A stretch of DNA of 64,000 bases, taken from positions 1,149,001-1,213,000 of the forward strand of contig JAYKKM010000452.1 of the NCBI GenBank assembly GCA_035772405.1, in the 5' to 3' direction. Below are positions 1 through 12,053 of this stretch, piece by piece. The notes beneath the pieces were generated by a model. That model made no database searches. It saw only the letters and a program-made list of their open reading frames with translations, and had not been told where the DNA came from. The translations under genes were made by a program, and so were the position numbers. Each line of letters begins with the position of its first letter. The stretch's first letter is position 1. The DNA comes from Chrysogorgia sp. JL179-B06 (Eukaryota > Cnidaria > Anthozoa > Scleralcyonacea > Chrysogorgiidae).

Positions 1-103
1 CCGCCATGTTGGTGCTCAACAATACATTTTTAATTAATTTATTTTGTTACCGCCAAGCCCTTCGTCTTTTGGATCTTTGTCACATAACAAAAAAAAACAT
101 CTA

Positions 104-216
104 CACATTAGCTTAACCCTGAAATCCTAGAGCGTAATTCTCTGCAGTTAACGAGAAATTGCAGATCAAAGTTTGGAAAATCCGAATTTTGAAGTCATGT
201 TTTCTTTCTCGAGCAT
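104..216. repeat. Dispersed inverted repeat, left copy
   Basis: This stretch is the approximate reverse complement of 4173-4289. Both contain, in order, the blocks TTAACGAGAAAT, TCAAAG, TGGAAA and CTTTCTCGAGCA. It is probably two copies of one short dispersed repeat in opposite orientation, or the ends of a 4.2-kb element. No coding capacity was seen between that would support the second reading. Confidence 0.5.
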
Positions 217-239
217 ACGAGATCGAATTGACGTCACTG

Positions 240-1247
240 GGTGTTTTTTTTTGCGAGAAAAGAACAGAACTTAAACACGACTGCTAATTACTACCTTTTC
301 ATAAACTGGTTGGGTTATGGAAATGAGCAAAGTTTACAGGTTTTCCGCGAAATGTTATCAACACCGCGATGTGGGATTCCCATGCAGTGCCTTTATAGCG
401 AACAATCTCATTGTCCATCAGAATAGACTATGACGTCAATGCGAACCAGGAGCGATTAATAAGGGAAAATATATTTGTTGACCAAGCCAGGGCAAAATGA
501 AATTTCCAAAAGCTGCCTATATAGCCTTATAAATCTAACAAACATGCTGTTGACCTTGCTATTTTCTCGATGCATGGGTTTCCTGGTAGTTTTTTAGAAT
601 TTTGAGTGTTTGTAGGTGTTTAGTGCGTGAAGTTGATCTTAGTTGCCAACCTTCCATATTATATGCACAACAATCTGTGCATATAGCGTGTCGCGTGAAG
701 AGAGGAACGGGGTGCGTTTTCAATTCGCTCGTAGATACGCTTTATGCTTATCGCTTGCAAAACGTTAATATACTCAGATCAAGGGCTTTCGAAATGTCAG
801 TCTCCCTTCGTATTCTAATACTTCCCACGCAGCTAACACATTTTTAACCTAACCTTTGGAATATATCTTAGGTGCTCCTGCGAATATTGTCAAATAATGG
901 ATAAGGTAGAAGAGTGTATCTGTATGGAGATTAAATAGAAACAGAATAACTTATTCTTGTATAGCAGATATAACCCAGGAGTAAAGCAGTTTGCCGGGTT
1001 TCACAGGTTGGTTCCAATACCAGCATCATTATGGAACCAAAGTCTCCGAAGGACCAGAGCACAAAATCCGTAGACATGTTGCGTAGAAACAGCTAGTATG
1101 GTGGTGGTGGAAAGTTATTGGAAAGAGATCTGTGTTGTCCTTCCATCTTGTGCAGTTTCCAACTGTGGGAGAAGATGACTTTGGGTTTAACTTCACTTTG
1201 CTGATGAGTAACTAATTGTTACAGTGAGTTATATTTAGTTCCATTCA
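240..1247. other. Non-coding stretch, nothing recognised
   Basis: Only short chance open frames of 61-81 residues without recognisable motifs. I see no RNA gene, repeat array or splice-bounded exon that I can support. Confidence 0.5.
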
Positions 1248-1255
1248 AATCTGTA

Positions 1256-2101
1256 AATAGTCAGTAATCTCTCTCCTCCGTAGAGGCTTATATATTTTAT
1301 TAGAAAAGGCGTAGCGGGAGGAAAATCGGAGGCGCGCAGGGAATGACGGGAAGAGAGAAAGAAAATAAGCCTCTGCCAGATAACGTATCCAACATGGCGA
1401 CCAAATTCAGTGATGGACTGGGTCAGACTCGAGGGATACATTAATATCCAAGATAATAAACAAATAATTAATATCCAAAACGATAAACATTAATATTCAA
1501 GATAATAACAAGTGCCACAACAATTAACACACTGGTAACAATTTATAATGGCCGTTCCAATGAGTTTTTAAACTCAGAAATCAGCGAGCTCTTGACTAGA
1601 CGTTCAAATTGACTAGCATTCGGTAGTTTGCAGGTCAATATATAAACAACTTTATAAGACAGCTTGTACAGCAAAAATAAAAAAACAATTGGAGCTTCAA
1701 GCTCAAAAGCCAAATCAGTAAATCACTCAACTAGGCATATATATTAAAGTATAAACAAACTTAAAACTAGATGGTGTAAAATTGTCATTAATTTTAACTA
1801 AAACGACAACCTGGACAGAATGACATGAAACACCAATCTTCCAGTCTCAAATCATTCAAAGAACATTGTACGTCGTCCAAACTATCGTCGATTTCAGGAG
1901 AGAGTGCCATGTCAGAGAACCGCGAATTTGACCAGAGAACCGCACATTATCTGGCAGAGGCTCCTTTTCCGTCGTCCACCGCGCGCCTGCGATTTTCCTC
2001 GATCCACTCCCCGCGCGCTTCCCTATTTTGCCCGCACGCCTTCCTCTAATAAAACATTATGAATAAAAATAAGCCTCTGCGGAGGAGAGAGGTCAGTAAT
2101 T
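1256..2101. mobile_element. Short non-autonomous DNA transposon (MITE-like), about 846 bp
   Basis: Imperfect terminal inverted repeats are visible. The left end reads CTCTCTCCTCCG followed by TAGAGGCTTAT. The right end is its complement, with GCCTCTGCGGAGGAGAGAGG. The element is flanked by an 8-bp direct repeat AATCTGTA at 1248-1255 and 2102-2109. It contains no transposase. An 8-bp duplication would fit hAT-type mobilisation, but the family is not identified. Confidence 0.6.
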
Positions 2102-2109
2102 AATCTGTA

Positions 2110-2990
2110 TTTAACTCTGCACCAGATATAATACTATATCACGACTTCTTTTGTTTATGTGCCATCCGTGATTTAAATTATTGAATCACACGTTGTGAAT
2201 TGCTGCAATACATTTTGCTTGTATTGTTCAACCAATGTTCTTTCATTGCTTGACCAGAAGAACATCAATCGTCATAGTTTTAATATAACTGTATGACTTT
2301 TTCTCCCATGATTTATTTTGCCACCCACTTTTTAGGTTATTTTGCATTTTAAATCTCGTTTCTCCTTGATGAGGCTACTGCCTGGTTTCTGTTCAGATTA
2401 GAATTGCGATACAGAATGGCGAACTGTGTGTGAGCAACCGTTCCATTATAACTAAAAGCTCTCGCTTTGTAACATACTTTGTAACTTTAGCATAACTCAC
2501 CAGTTATACTAAATCATTTTTGTATACTTGTATACTTTTAGCATAACTCACCAGTTTGATGAAACTGATCTGCATGTGAGATTTGCAATATCTTTTAACA
2601 GCTTTTAGTTGGTGACAACTTCGTGTAAGGTAACATTGGTCAGCTTTAAGCCACTTAATACTTTTTTTATTTCAAGTTGCCCATAGTCTCTGAAAAAGCG
2701 ATGATCTCTCCATCAATGTTATATTCACAATATGATGAAGGATTGATGTCCACTTCTCCGCTAGCGCGTCAGGGTATATTCATCAGAGGTCGAGGTACTT
2801 CACCACCAATGATTTGAGATCGCCTGCATGGATCCATGGCATGGTTATCTAATTGCTCAAATGCCATATATCATACCGGTGCTTGATCTGAGGATATACA
2901 CTCCTTATTTTGGCAGTGATACTCGGGTAATGGCAAAAGGTCATAGGCGAGAGGAAGCTTCCAAAATGGCGGCCAAAATTTAGGTTTATG
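2110..2990. other. Non-coding stretch, nothing recognised
   Basis: AT-rich sequence without a supportable gene or repeat. A small local direct repeat (TATACTTTTAGCATAACTCACCAG-like, near 2480-2555) is the only structure noticed. Confidence 0.4.
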
Positions 2991-3057
2991 TTAGGTTATT
3001 ATTAGGGTTATTATTAGGGTTATTATTAGGGTTAGTATTAGGGTTATTATTAGGGTT
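2991..3057. repeat. Minisatellite, TTATTAGGG-type units
   Basis: About seven tandem units of roughly 9-12 bp with core TTATTAGGG. The unit resembles the animal telomeric hexamer TTAGGG with three extra bases. It is interstitial, short and degenerate, so an ordinary minisatellite is the simplest reading. Confidence 0.8.
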
Positions 3058-4172
3058 GTATTGGAGTTATTTTAAGGAACAAAGGATAAACCAGAGCTTT
3101 TCTGTGCTTAAGTACCATTCGTAGTCAGGATGGCGGCCATCATAGAAACTGCCTTCCTGCATGCATCTATAATTTAGTCACGACCGCGATTGTGGCCAGG
3201 ATTGTTGCTACGCAAATCACCATGACCAGGATTGCGCACCGCACACACCATAGTTATCAATACTGGGGATCTGCTTCAGCTGTTTAATTATCTCAGCTTG
3301 ATTTTCTTTCCAAGTGTGTTGGATTACTGGGAACAGATTTTTAATATGAGGAATTCACAAACTGTATACATTAACATATTTAGCAAAGTCATAAATGCGT
3401 ATTGTAATGGCCAGTGTGGCCATTTAGGCAAGTACCCTTAAATATTACCATGCTACCATGAGTATGTATATTTAGAATTATGTTCTCACATATGTGGAAC
3501 AATCATCACTGAAAAATGGTAGTAGTTGGTTCTCAGCTGGTCCTGGAGTCAGTTGATTCTCATCTGGTCCTCGACTTGGTTTGGCGTTTTGTAAGGGAGT
3601 TTTACTTGGACCCATAGAATAGTTGATGTTCCAGTAAGTTAATATCTTCAGACTGTGTATGCTTAATATTTGTGTTATATTAACAGTTCTAAAGGACTTA
3701 ACTACATTTGAAAGAAACGTTTGAACACCTTTTGCATGGGTTTTATTGGGTAAAATTGAGGGAGGTAATTCCATGTCTTCTATATTGTTTGGAAAACAAT
3801 ATTGAAAGTTCGAAGGTTTTTGCATTAATTGAAAATAAGTAAGCAACACGACGCATAGAATTTTGTTTATGCTGTGCCTACCTTTTCTTCTCGAACTCAA
3901 ATTTTCTTTACGCTTCACAAGTGATTCGCCTATTCTTTGTGAAAAGAAACATCATTGGAACTGTAGAGGGCTCTTTTGGTAGTCTGTGATAAGTTATATC
4001 AGTCCCTTTAGTCTGTCGCCATCTTTTTGAACACAGGAACCATGCAACGCGGCATTTCACTACTCTATGTATCGATCAATTAAATAAACAAATAAACAAA
4101 CGGAGTAGGATTTTAATTTCCCGCGATTGAGCGAATAGCACTTCAAAATTCGGAAACCGCTGACAATCCTGC
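3058..4172. other. Non-coding stretch with one unconvincing open frame
   Basis: A 146-codon minus-strand frame lies at 3478-3918. It has no recognisable domain, its C-terminal part contains a short internal duplication (two GPxENQL units), and it lacks any neighbouring exon signal I can support. I treat it as chance. Nothing else was identified. Confidence 0.4.
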
Positions 4173-4289
4173 TCGAGAAAGGAAACATGGCGTCCTTAAT
4201 TCGACGACTTTCCAGACTTTGACATGCATTTCTCGTTAACTATATTGAGAATCTCACTCTAACATTTCAGGATTAAGCTAAGCTAGGTA
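4173..4289. repeat. Dispersed inverted repeat, right copy
   Basis: Partner of 104-216 in opposite orientation. See that entry for the shared blocks. Confidence 0.5.
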
Positions 4290-5049
4290 CGATCTTACAT
4301 CTGAACTCCAGTTGTATTCACTTGACTGGAGTTCCCATTTAAATTTCTGTTTCCATTCCGAAAAGCATGCTTTTTAAAGAACAAGGGGATAATGTTACAT
4401 GAATTTATTTTGTGAAACAATTCCTGACATATTCAAGACCTAATGGTCATCTTAGGGATACTGGCTGTTAGTATCGAGATAAAAAGTGCAGGCGAAAAAT
4501 TCCTGTTTGTAAGTGGACCTAGGAAGTCCTATTCAAAATAAAAACCCAATTCGAACAGGCTAGGCCCAACATGCCTCAACTGGTATGCTTCTTTTAATGC
4601 TCTTTATTAAAACGTGAATAAAAAGGCTAAACTTTATTTTATAGAAAGGAGAAACTAATAGAATTAAGCTTTATTAAGTGATTGTGATAAAGGAGTTTGG
4701 GTGGATTATCAAAATATTATCAAAAAATATTTGTTAGTATTGAAATTAATTAATTCAATAAACAAAATTTCACATTGAAATGACATTCATAGACATGCTA
4801 TGCTTGATAAACGTCTGCATGGGCGATTTATAATTGTTGCATCACGTCCACAATGACGTAAAAGTTCTCAAGTTCTAATTTCCCCGTATATTTGATATAA
4901 TAACCTGAATATACAGTTATTTTGGGACCTTAGCAGCATCATTATATTTATTAATCAATCTGAATAAATATGAAAGGTGCTAACTTCTCAAAAGAACTGG
5001 ATATACTGTAATATGAAAAGCAGAATAAGAGAACTTCAATGTGTCGAAA
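4290..5049. other. Non-coding stretch, nothing recognised
   Basis: AT-rich, no frame longer than about 60 codons and no structure that I could support. Confidence 0.4.
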
Positions 5050-5165
5050 AATATTTAAGTAAGAGTACTAACGTATATTCATGGAGATGTTTCGGACGAT
5101 GTGTCTTTCTTCAGGTCGTCCGAAACGTCGACCATGAATATACATAAGTACTCTTAAGTATTCTC
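5050..5165. repeat. Foldback hairpin of about 115 bp
   Basis: The arms read AAGAGTACT...TATATTCATGG and CCATGAATATAC...AGTACTCTT. The inner arms are TTTCGGACGA and TCGTCCGAAA around a 16-nt loop. The arms pair over roughly 45 bp with a few mismatches. It is most likely a tiny foldback transposon or a retroelement end. No coding sequence. Confidence 0.7.
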
Positions 5166-5189
5166 TTATTTCTCCTCCTCAGGGACACT

Positions 5190-5372
5190 ACTAAATCAAC
5201 GGAAAATTGTTGACTCGAACGGGATTTTAATCCGTTAGTTCAAATTGTATTTAATTTCGTGCACACTGTTTCCAGTTGGCCCGCAGCTCAACCGGTAGAG
5301 CAACGCACAGGAATCCCGAAAGTACGAGTTCAAATCCCGTTGTAGTCAACGATTTTCCGTTGACTCGTAATG
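5190..5372 (+). mobile_element. tRNA-derived short repeat (SINE-like)
   Basis: Positions 5278-5347 have tRNA-like internal promoter boxes: an A-box-like AGCTCAACCGGTAGAGC and a B-box-like GAGTTCAAATCCC. The acceptor stem does not pair, so this is not a working tRNA gene. The flanks carry an inverted repeat (AATCAACGGAAAAT at about 5193 and ATTTTCCGTTGA at about 5352), placing the tRNA-like core inside a small repeat. Confidence 0.55.
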
Positions 5373-6183
5373 TGTGTAAATCATGTCGATAAATTAACTA
5401 AATTTCCTGTTATGATTTTTCAAACGTGTTTCATGTGGAAAAAGGTTTCGATTTTTAAAGTACTTATTGTAACTACATTATTTTGTGCTTTAATTTTACT
5501 TCTATGTCAATAATGTGTTTATATTTATTGCAAGTGGAAGGAATACATAAAAATCTAGCAATTATTAAAGCTTAAATACCTGACTTAGGCTTTAATAATA
5601 GCTACACTGACATTTTATCATAGGATTTATCAAATCCTGCAGACTTCCGAATTCAAATCAGGTATGTTTTCTTATATATTTGTTGCCCCAGACTTTAGCA
5701 AGCTTCTGTATGACACGGGTTTCGTGTATGCTCATACAAAATTCCCAGTTCATGTTTAGTTGCTTACCTTTGAATTGATATATTGATGAAGAAGCATTCG
5801 TAACTCTGAATTCTGAAGTTAAAAAAAATCGTACGAGTCGATTAAAAGTCAAATAACCAATGTACTGTACCAAAAGATATCAGCTACACGTTTAACCAGA
5901 ATACCTTGCGAGATTGACCTAATTAATTATATTAAAATATTTTCTTGTACAATTTAAATATGCTCGCAACTGCATGTGCTGATGTTTTTGTACATTCATT
6001 CATTCATTCATCTAATATTTAATCAGGATAAAGAACCCGTCAGCAAAAGCTGGTATCAATGGGTGTCCTGAACAATGGATTTACGGATAATTACAAACAA
6101 TGAACTATAAATTAAACATGCAAAATAATTAAATATTATTACTATTAACAATAAAAGATAAGAACTATGGTACAGTACTAAAA
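5373..6183. other. Non-coding stretch, nothing recognised
   Basis: AT-rich, with a short CATT microsatellite near 5997. No gene was supported. Confidence 0.4.
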
Positions 6184-8640
6184 TCAAAATCGACTGATGA
6201 AGTTACCTAAAAAATGTCTTTTAACCTTAGTTTTGAACACATCCAATGATTGCGGGTCCGATTTCAGTTCCTTAGGTAATAAATTAAATTCTCGCGCACC
6301 ATTAAAAAAAACAGATTTCCTAGCTATTTCTGTTTTTACCCGAGGAAGAATTAGATTATATCCATTTCCTCTGGTACCATAAGAATGGTTTGATACTTGG
6401 AAGTAATTGTTAAAAAGTATAGGAACTTTACATTTAATACATTTAAAGGTAAAAATAACAGTGTGCATTTTACAGCGAGCCGCCAATGGAATCCATTTCA
6501 ATTGTTCAGAGAGTCCCTCACTGGAATCTTGTCTTAGCACTAGTTTTGCCGCTCGCGAGGTTGCGATGCTCTTCCATATGAAGTCGCAGTAATCCAACCG
6601 GGGAAGAACCATGCACTTGTAAATCTGTTCCGCCGAAAACACAGTTATAATACAGGTATAGGTATATAGGTAATATAACACAGTTATATTACCTATAGGT
6701 AATGTCTTATCCTCCTAAGACCAAGTTGCCAAGAAATTTTTTTAATTAGGCGCGTTGAGTGTTCGCTAAAAGAGAGATGTTGATCTACGTATACGCCAAG
6801 GTATTTGTAGTGTTCCACTCTCTTGATCTCTCGACCATCAAGAGTAATTTTCACTTCTTTGTTTTGCCTGCATAGTCTTTGGGGAGTCCCAAATACTATA
6901 AACTCGGTCTTCTTTGGATGGATGAATACTTTGTTATTCGAAGCCCATTGGGCTACTTTATTCATCTCTAAATTAAGAATTGACCCTAAGTTAGCTAAAT
7001 CTGTGGCAGCAGTAAAAATTACCGTGTCATCTGCATAGGACAAAATATCTGCAACATTTATACTGCAAGGAAGATCATTCGTGTAGAGTATGAATAAAAG
7101 GGGGCCAATTATCGAACCCTGTGGGACCCCGGACAGAACAGGCTGAAATTCTGACAGTGAACCATTATAAGAGACAGCTTGGTACCGATTATGAAGATAG
7201 TTACGTATCCATTTCAGCTCGTCGTCACAGATTCCAAAGGAGGGTAATTTTTCCAAACGTTTCTGATGATCTATTGTATCAAATGCCTTTCTAAAGTCTA
7301 AGAACACGGCACCGGTCAAAAGACCGCCATCCATATTTCTGCGTATTCTATCGGTCAGGTATGTAACAGCTGCTTCGGTTGAGTGGTGATGTCGAAATGC
7401 AAACTGGTAAGGCGAGAAGAGATCATTTTCTTCCATGTGCTCTTTAAGCTGAATCTGAACGGCTCTTTCCAAAATCTTTGATACAATTGGGAGAACAGAT
7501 ATCGGGCGATAATTTTCCATATAATTTTGAGCTCCATCCTTGAATATTGGGATGACCTTGGCAAGTTTCCATTCCTCAGGCACAGACTGGGTTTGGAGGG
7601 ATAGGTTCACAATGAACATCAAAGCATGACAGATTTGATGAGCAGCTTCCTTAAGTAATTTTGTCGGAACACCGTCAAGGCCGGTGCTTTTATTAGGTTT
7701 CAAGGAAGTCAATTGCCTGCGTATAAAGCTATAATCTACAGGCTTTAGATGGAATATCTTGTCGGTAATAGGAGGAGTTCGAACCTGTTGAGATTGAGCC
7801 AATTGAGTTAGATAGGTTGCTGATGTGGAAATACGTTCAGCTACTGATGAAAAAAGCAACAAAATGCATTTGCGATGTCGCGTTTATTTACCAATATCTC
7901 ATCGCCGTACTTAATCGGGCTGTTTTGATTTTTGGGTGTTTTTGAATTGTTCGGGAGGACTTTCTTGATGGTTTTCCAAAAGTTACGTGGATTGTTTGTA
8001 TTTTCCTCTATGAGATTTTGGCTGTAACTAGCTTTTGAATAACGGATTTTGGATGTCACTTGATTTCTCAATGACCGATATGTTGACCAGTCAAGCTCTG
8101 CGCCAGATGCTCTTGCTTTACGCAAGAAGTAATCCCTGTCCTTGATCATTTTTTTTAATTTCAGCCGTTAACCATGGACAATCTAATCCTCGCACTTTTT
8201 TTCCATCACAGGGGCATGTTTATCGCAGATACTTAAGAAAATCTCTTTGAATTTCCCCCAGGATTCGTTAACATCAGACCCAAAGGCAGTTACCTCATCC
8301 CAACTTATTGTAATTCCTGCACGTAATTATCCTCGGCGGGAATTTTAATGAGTTTATCTTTCTAACACATCCAACCATTTGATGATCACTCAAGCCAAGC
8401 GGGATAACTGCACACAGGGGAATATTGAGAGGATAATTGTGGCGATAATGTCAATCAAAGAACTGCTGTTTCCCGCAATTCTTGTGGGGTTCTTAATTAA
8501 CTGAGAGAAACCAGCGCTTCTTAAAATGTCCTTTAAATCTTTAGAAACACCATAGCATCTTTGGTTAGGCATAAAATTACAGTTCATGTCGCCCATCAGG
8601 ATTATTTCTTTTGTACGTACCCTTTTCTCTAACATAAAAC
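6184..8640 (-). pseudogene. 5'-truncated, broken LINE (non-LTR retrotransposon)
   Basis: Read on the minus strand, pieces of one LINE ORF2 follow each other. A fragment at 8390-8635 has the endonuclease-like GDMNCN and SSLIDII motifs. A linker frame lies at 7841-8149. The reverse transcriptase at 6693-7862 shows NYRPISVLP, FLDFRKAFDTID, SGVPQGSIIGPLLF and catalytic YADD. A C-terminal piece with LPRLDYCDFIW lies at 6184-6681. Several frame breaks separate the pieces, so no complete product is possible. The 5' end, including most of the endonuclease and any ORF1, is missing, as is usual for LINE copies. The family is jockey/CR1-like by motif spacing, but the clade is not assigned. It is unrelated in sequence to the BEL reverse transcriptase further right. 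Confidence 0.85.
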
Positions 8641-9019
8641 GTAAAATAACTATTTATCTAAAATCTAACTTAAATATTATATAACAATTGTACAATGGAT
8701 AACAGGATACTAACGACTCTTGGTGGCACAAATATTACAATTATTTTCTATTAAATTCTCTAGATTTATTCCACTTTCAAATATTCTGTATTCCCACTGC
8801 TAGTTTAGTCGAACAATGTTGTAAAATGTTATAATATATTATTGTAAATGTTATTCTGTAATACCCAAGGGGGTGTGGTTAGTATATAGGTAAGGAGAGA
8901 ACTTTGTTTTTTCACTATTTGCATCGCCACATTCTACGTTTGGCTGGTAAATTATTTGACCCTTATTTGAAAAAGCTAGGGTGATAATTCCCCGCCGCAG
9001 GGATCAATTTCTCACCGAA

Positions 9020-9159
<140 letters not shown>

Positions 9160-9171
9160 CATCCTCAGACA

Positions 9172-9600
9172 CCGTCAGTTCCGCTGTTTATTCGTTTGAA
9201 ATGGCTGCCATTTTATGAAGATGCTAAAATAGCTAAATGTAGCATTGCTTTTCAAAGAACACGGGGTACTTTGCCTTCGTATCTTAATGAACTACTGAAG
9301 CTAAATAGTGACTTTCATAATAGGCAAACTAGATACTCTAATTATAATTTAGTCTGTCCAAGATTTACCCGTCAGACTGAAGGAGGAAGAACATTTACTA
9401 CAACTACTTGTCTATAAGCATTGAACAGTTTACCCCTATCTTTAAGAAAAAGAGACTCGTTGTACTCCTTTAAGCATGCTTTATGGAATAAAATTTATAA
9501 TCAACAGAAATTTTTAAATAATTTTACAGACTATAGTTTAGTTTTATATGTATTCTTATCTATTGTAATGTACATAGTTTTATCTATTTAACTCATTTGT
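9172..9600 (+). pseudogene. 3' end fragment of a second LINE
   Basis: The plus-strand translation from 9175 reads like the C-terminal tail of LINE ORF2 proteins: RLKWLPF, then LPSYLNELL, then after a stop and frame break near 9417 ALNSLPLSLR and a SFKHALW motif. This order is typical of the region after the reverse transcriptase in jockey/CR1-type elements. Only about 0.4 kb survives. It lies immediately after the TA array and in the opposite orientation to the LINE at 6184-8640. Confidence 0.65.
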
Positions 9601-10766
9601 AATTCTTAGCTTCATTACCTCCGTTCTTTGAAAAACCCGCTTTAAATTTCGGTTTTTATTCAGAAAGTTATGCGGGGTTTTTAAAAGAACGAGGTTACCC
9701 TCTGTATAAATAACGTCTTTACCTTATCGTTTTGGGTGATCCGTTTGAATCAGACAATATTTGGCGATTTGTGATCTGACGAAGTACATAAGCATAATAG
9801 ACACGTAATGTATTTAGACTCGGTAATTCCAAATCTGTTTTCAGAATTGAAAACGGTTAAATATTCACCGAGATAACGTTCAAAATCTACGACAAATAGC
9901 AAAAGTGCAATTTGTGACTTAGCAGCATGCAGTATCCTTGGTACAGTCTTATTGTCGGTTTTATAGAGGTTATTTTCCAAACGTTTGATTGAATACATTC
10001 ACTTTAGTTTGGTTTGTTGAGCTTTTTCATATTAACTGTTACAGAAACACATTATAAGTTCAAACTCAGTCAATGAAACAAAAACATTGGCTATAAAGAG
10101 TAAATATGACTTGTGAGTGTTGAATGATATCAGTAAGTTTTCATCCGTAACTTGTATTGCTTTCTTTTAAAGTTGAATAATCGAGATGCATTTGAAAAAA
10201 AATATATTTTGTAATAAGTATCTATGAGAGATGCAAAATAATGCAAAGATGCAAAGCCAGCTTGCCATTGCCCTATTGCATCACATAAACAGGCCTTTCG
10301 GCCTTTCCTTGAAACAAAAAAACTGAAAACATTGAGTATCATTGTAAAAAGAAAGTATAATATGGCGGTAAATAAGCAAATGCGAAACGTAAATGTGTAA
10401 ATGATACAAGTGTAAAAACATAAAATTTTTTAGAATAACGGCGTCGTGGTTCGGGTTCGCCAGCTGCACGGTAATAATTACTTCCTTTTGCTAACAATTT
10501 TTTTTATTTATTTTCGCATTATTTCGCTTTGTGTTTCTAAAGATATTTCACTGAGAAAACTGCTGCAGGAAGTTGGAATATGTTTTCATGTCTTGTCAGT
10601 CCCATTCCTAAATAGCGAACGCGAAGATCACCCAAATTCTATGTGAATTTGAAATGATATATTCATGAGAAAATAATAACTGCAGCTACAGAACTTATAA
10701 AAGTCAAACAGTAAACGGGCGACGGGTTGTTGGGTACACGTATTTCTAGTATATATTATAATTTAC
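9601..10766. other. Probable intron or 3' flank of the DRC1-like gene, nothing recognised
   Basis: No coding exon could be supported here, although the last exon of the DRC1-like gene should lie on this side of 10767, in this stretch or beyond. Short open frames (9750-9998, 10130-10342) have no recognisable motif. Confidence 0.4.
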
Positions 10767-10920
10767 CTGCTGATCTAGAGCATCTGTTTCTTGTATTAAA
10801 GCAGCCCGTTCAGTTAAAACAGACAGATATTTCTCAAATCCTTCAATCAACCCATCCCAAACATGCTCCTTGGGTTCATTTATAACCGACGTCATCTTCT
10901 TCCAATATTCTTCATCAAGA
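10767..10920 (-). CDS. Internal exon of a DRC1-like gene (dynein regulatory complex subunit 1)
   Basis: On the minus strand a 154-bp open block is bounded by an acceptor (TTTATAG before TCTTGATG) and a donor (CAGCAG followed by GTAAAT). It encodes about 51 residues, including EEYWKKM, KEHVWDGLIEGFEKY and LTERAALIQETDALDQQ. From memory of the family, this resembles the C-terminal part of DRC1/CCDC164, a nexin-link protein of motile cilia (pattern W-x-AL-x3-L-x-KY-x3-LT-x-R-x-x-L-x-x-E-x-x-x-L-x-x-QN). It starts in the phase (one base of a split codon) in which the exon at 62395-62473 ends. The final exon was not found. The BEL retrotransposon at 11353-55305 therefore appears to lie in an intron of this gene. 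Confidence 0.6.
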
Positions 10921-11352
10921 CTATAAAGTATAAATTCAGGGAAAAGGTAAAAATGTCTTCAATTTGGTGAAAACATAGTGTCTAGCTGTGGCTATATTAT
11001 CCGTACCAAGGCATCGAAAATCTACGAAGTTTAAAATAAACCTGCCCGTAGTACAGGAATTTCAATTCCATGCATTATAACGTTAGCGCAACGGAATAAT
11101 TTAGGATTCATTCCATGAGTGGAATAAATTCGATAGTTAAAGTTTAAAACTGAATTTTGCCCCAAATTATTGTAATTAGGTATTTACAACGTATAGACAA
11201 ATAACTTTAAAAAAAATAAACGATTTGGCTTTATATAATTATATTCAACTATACGACAACTTCGTAAACTCAACTGCAATTCTTGGTTAGTAAACATGGG
11301 CAGTGGAATATTTAAAATTGTTATTTCCTTGATAAAAAAAACAGTCTATGAC
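10921..11352. other. Intron sequence left of the BEL insertion
   Basis: AT-rich, without coding signal. It ends in TGAC (11349-11352), which is repeated at 55306-55309 as the target duplication of the BEL element. Confidence 0.6.
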
Positions 11353-11565
11353 TGTCCAGAATTTCCTCTTGTAGGATTAGTTTCCTGGGCAAATCACAGT
11401 TAAATCCTCACACCAAGTTTGATAACATTTAATATAAAACAGGGTTCTTAAAATCGCGCTCGAACAGTCTTCACACACTCTTATTTCGCATGCCTCTCAC
11501 GTGACGTGAGTCACGTTTTTCTAAGTAAGCTTCAAACGTCACATCCGGGTCAACAATTCCCGACA
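11353..11565 (-). repeat. BEL 3' LTR
   Basis: 213 bp, TG...CA ends, matching 55088-55305 except for a few substitutions and a missing 5-bp segment near 11380. On the minus strand the purine run directly upstream (GGGGGAGTG, plus strand 11566-11574) is the polypurine tract. Polinton 1 begins at the next base. Confidence 0.9.
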
Positions 11566-11763
11566 CACTCCCCCAGTAGTAAAGAGGGTAGGGCTGCGAG
11601 CCCACTTTTGACACATTCAATGTTGAACGCGAATATAATCGCCAAAACATCACCAAATTTACACCAAATCCCAAACCCCCAAAATTCGATGTCATTTCGG
11701 TAATTCTAAATTTATAACATACATCAAATAAGACCACAAACCCGATTTATACGCTAATAATGT

Positions 11764-11912
11764 GACATTTCAATATTTTTACATGTTTTTAAAAAAATAG
11801 AAAGTGTCGTTTCACATTTTTCACATATTTAAAAATAGAAAGTGTTGTTTCAACATTTTCACGTATTTAAAAAATAGTCGTTTCAACATTTTCACATTTT
11901 TTTTCAACAAAC
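11764..11912. repeat. AT-rich tandem repeats inside the Polinton 1 TIR
   Basis: Four imperfect units of about 35-38 bp built on GTTTCAACATTTTCACGTAT and TTAAAAAATAGAAAGTGTC. The mirror copy is at about 29403-29551 in the right TIR. They may serve as an origin-proximal or transcription-terminating region. That role is inferred only from position. Confidence 0.7.
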
Positions 11913-11944
11913 TACTGCTGTCTCAACTCACGCGCGAAAAAAAA

Positions 11945-11968
11945 CCACTAGATTTTCAAGTCTAGTGG
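11945..11968. terminator. Short hairpin downstream of the polymerase gene
   Basis: Arms CCACTAGA and TCTAGTGG with an 8-nt loop that itself partly pairs, directly beside an A/T run. The mirror copy is at 29347-29370. Polinton 2 has the equivalent at 30747-30769 and 49285-49307, with a different loop. The position just outside the last gene of each arm suggests an RNA 3'-end or processing signal. The role is inference. Confidence 0.5.
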
Positions 11969-12053
11969 TGATGTTTATCCAAATGGATAGCAAAATGGTG
12001 CTCTTTTGATTGGCTAACAACATTGACTAACAAATAGCCAACTACTCTACGAA

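Noticed and set aside
2991..3057. Interstitial telomere from TTAGGG-like repeats
   Set aside because: The units are TTATTAGGG-type, few and degenerate. An ordinary minisatellite explains them.
3478..3918. 146-codon minus-strand frame
   Set aside because: No motif, no supporting splice sites, low-complexity repeats at the C-terminus. Probably chance.
5050..5165. Possible hammerhead ribozyme: CTGAAGA and CGAAAC core-like strings in the foldback
   Set aside because: Stem II would start with a mismatch instead of the required G-C pair and stems I/III are not convincing. The strings arise from the palindrome itself.
11353..11565. Solo LTR interpretation
   Set aside because: The matching LTR at 55088-55305, the shared outer TGAC duplication and the intervening BEL sequence show it is the 3' LTR of one interrupted element.
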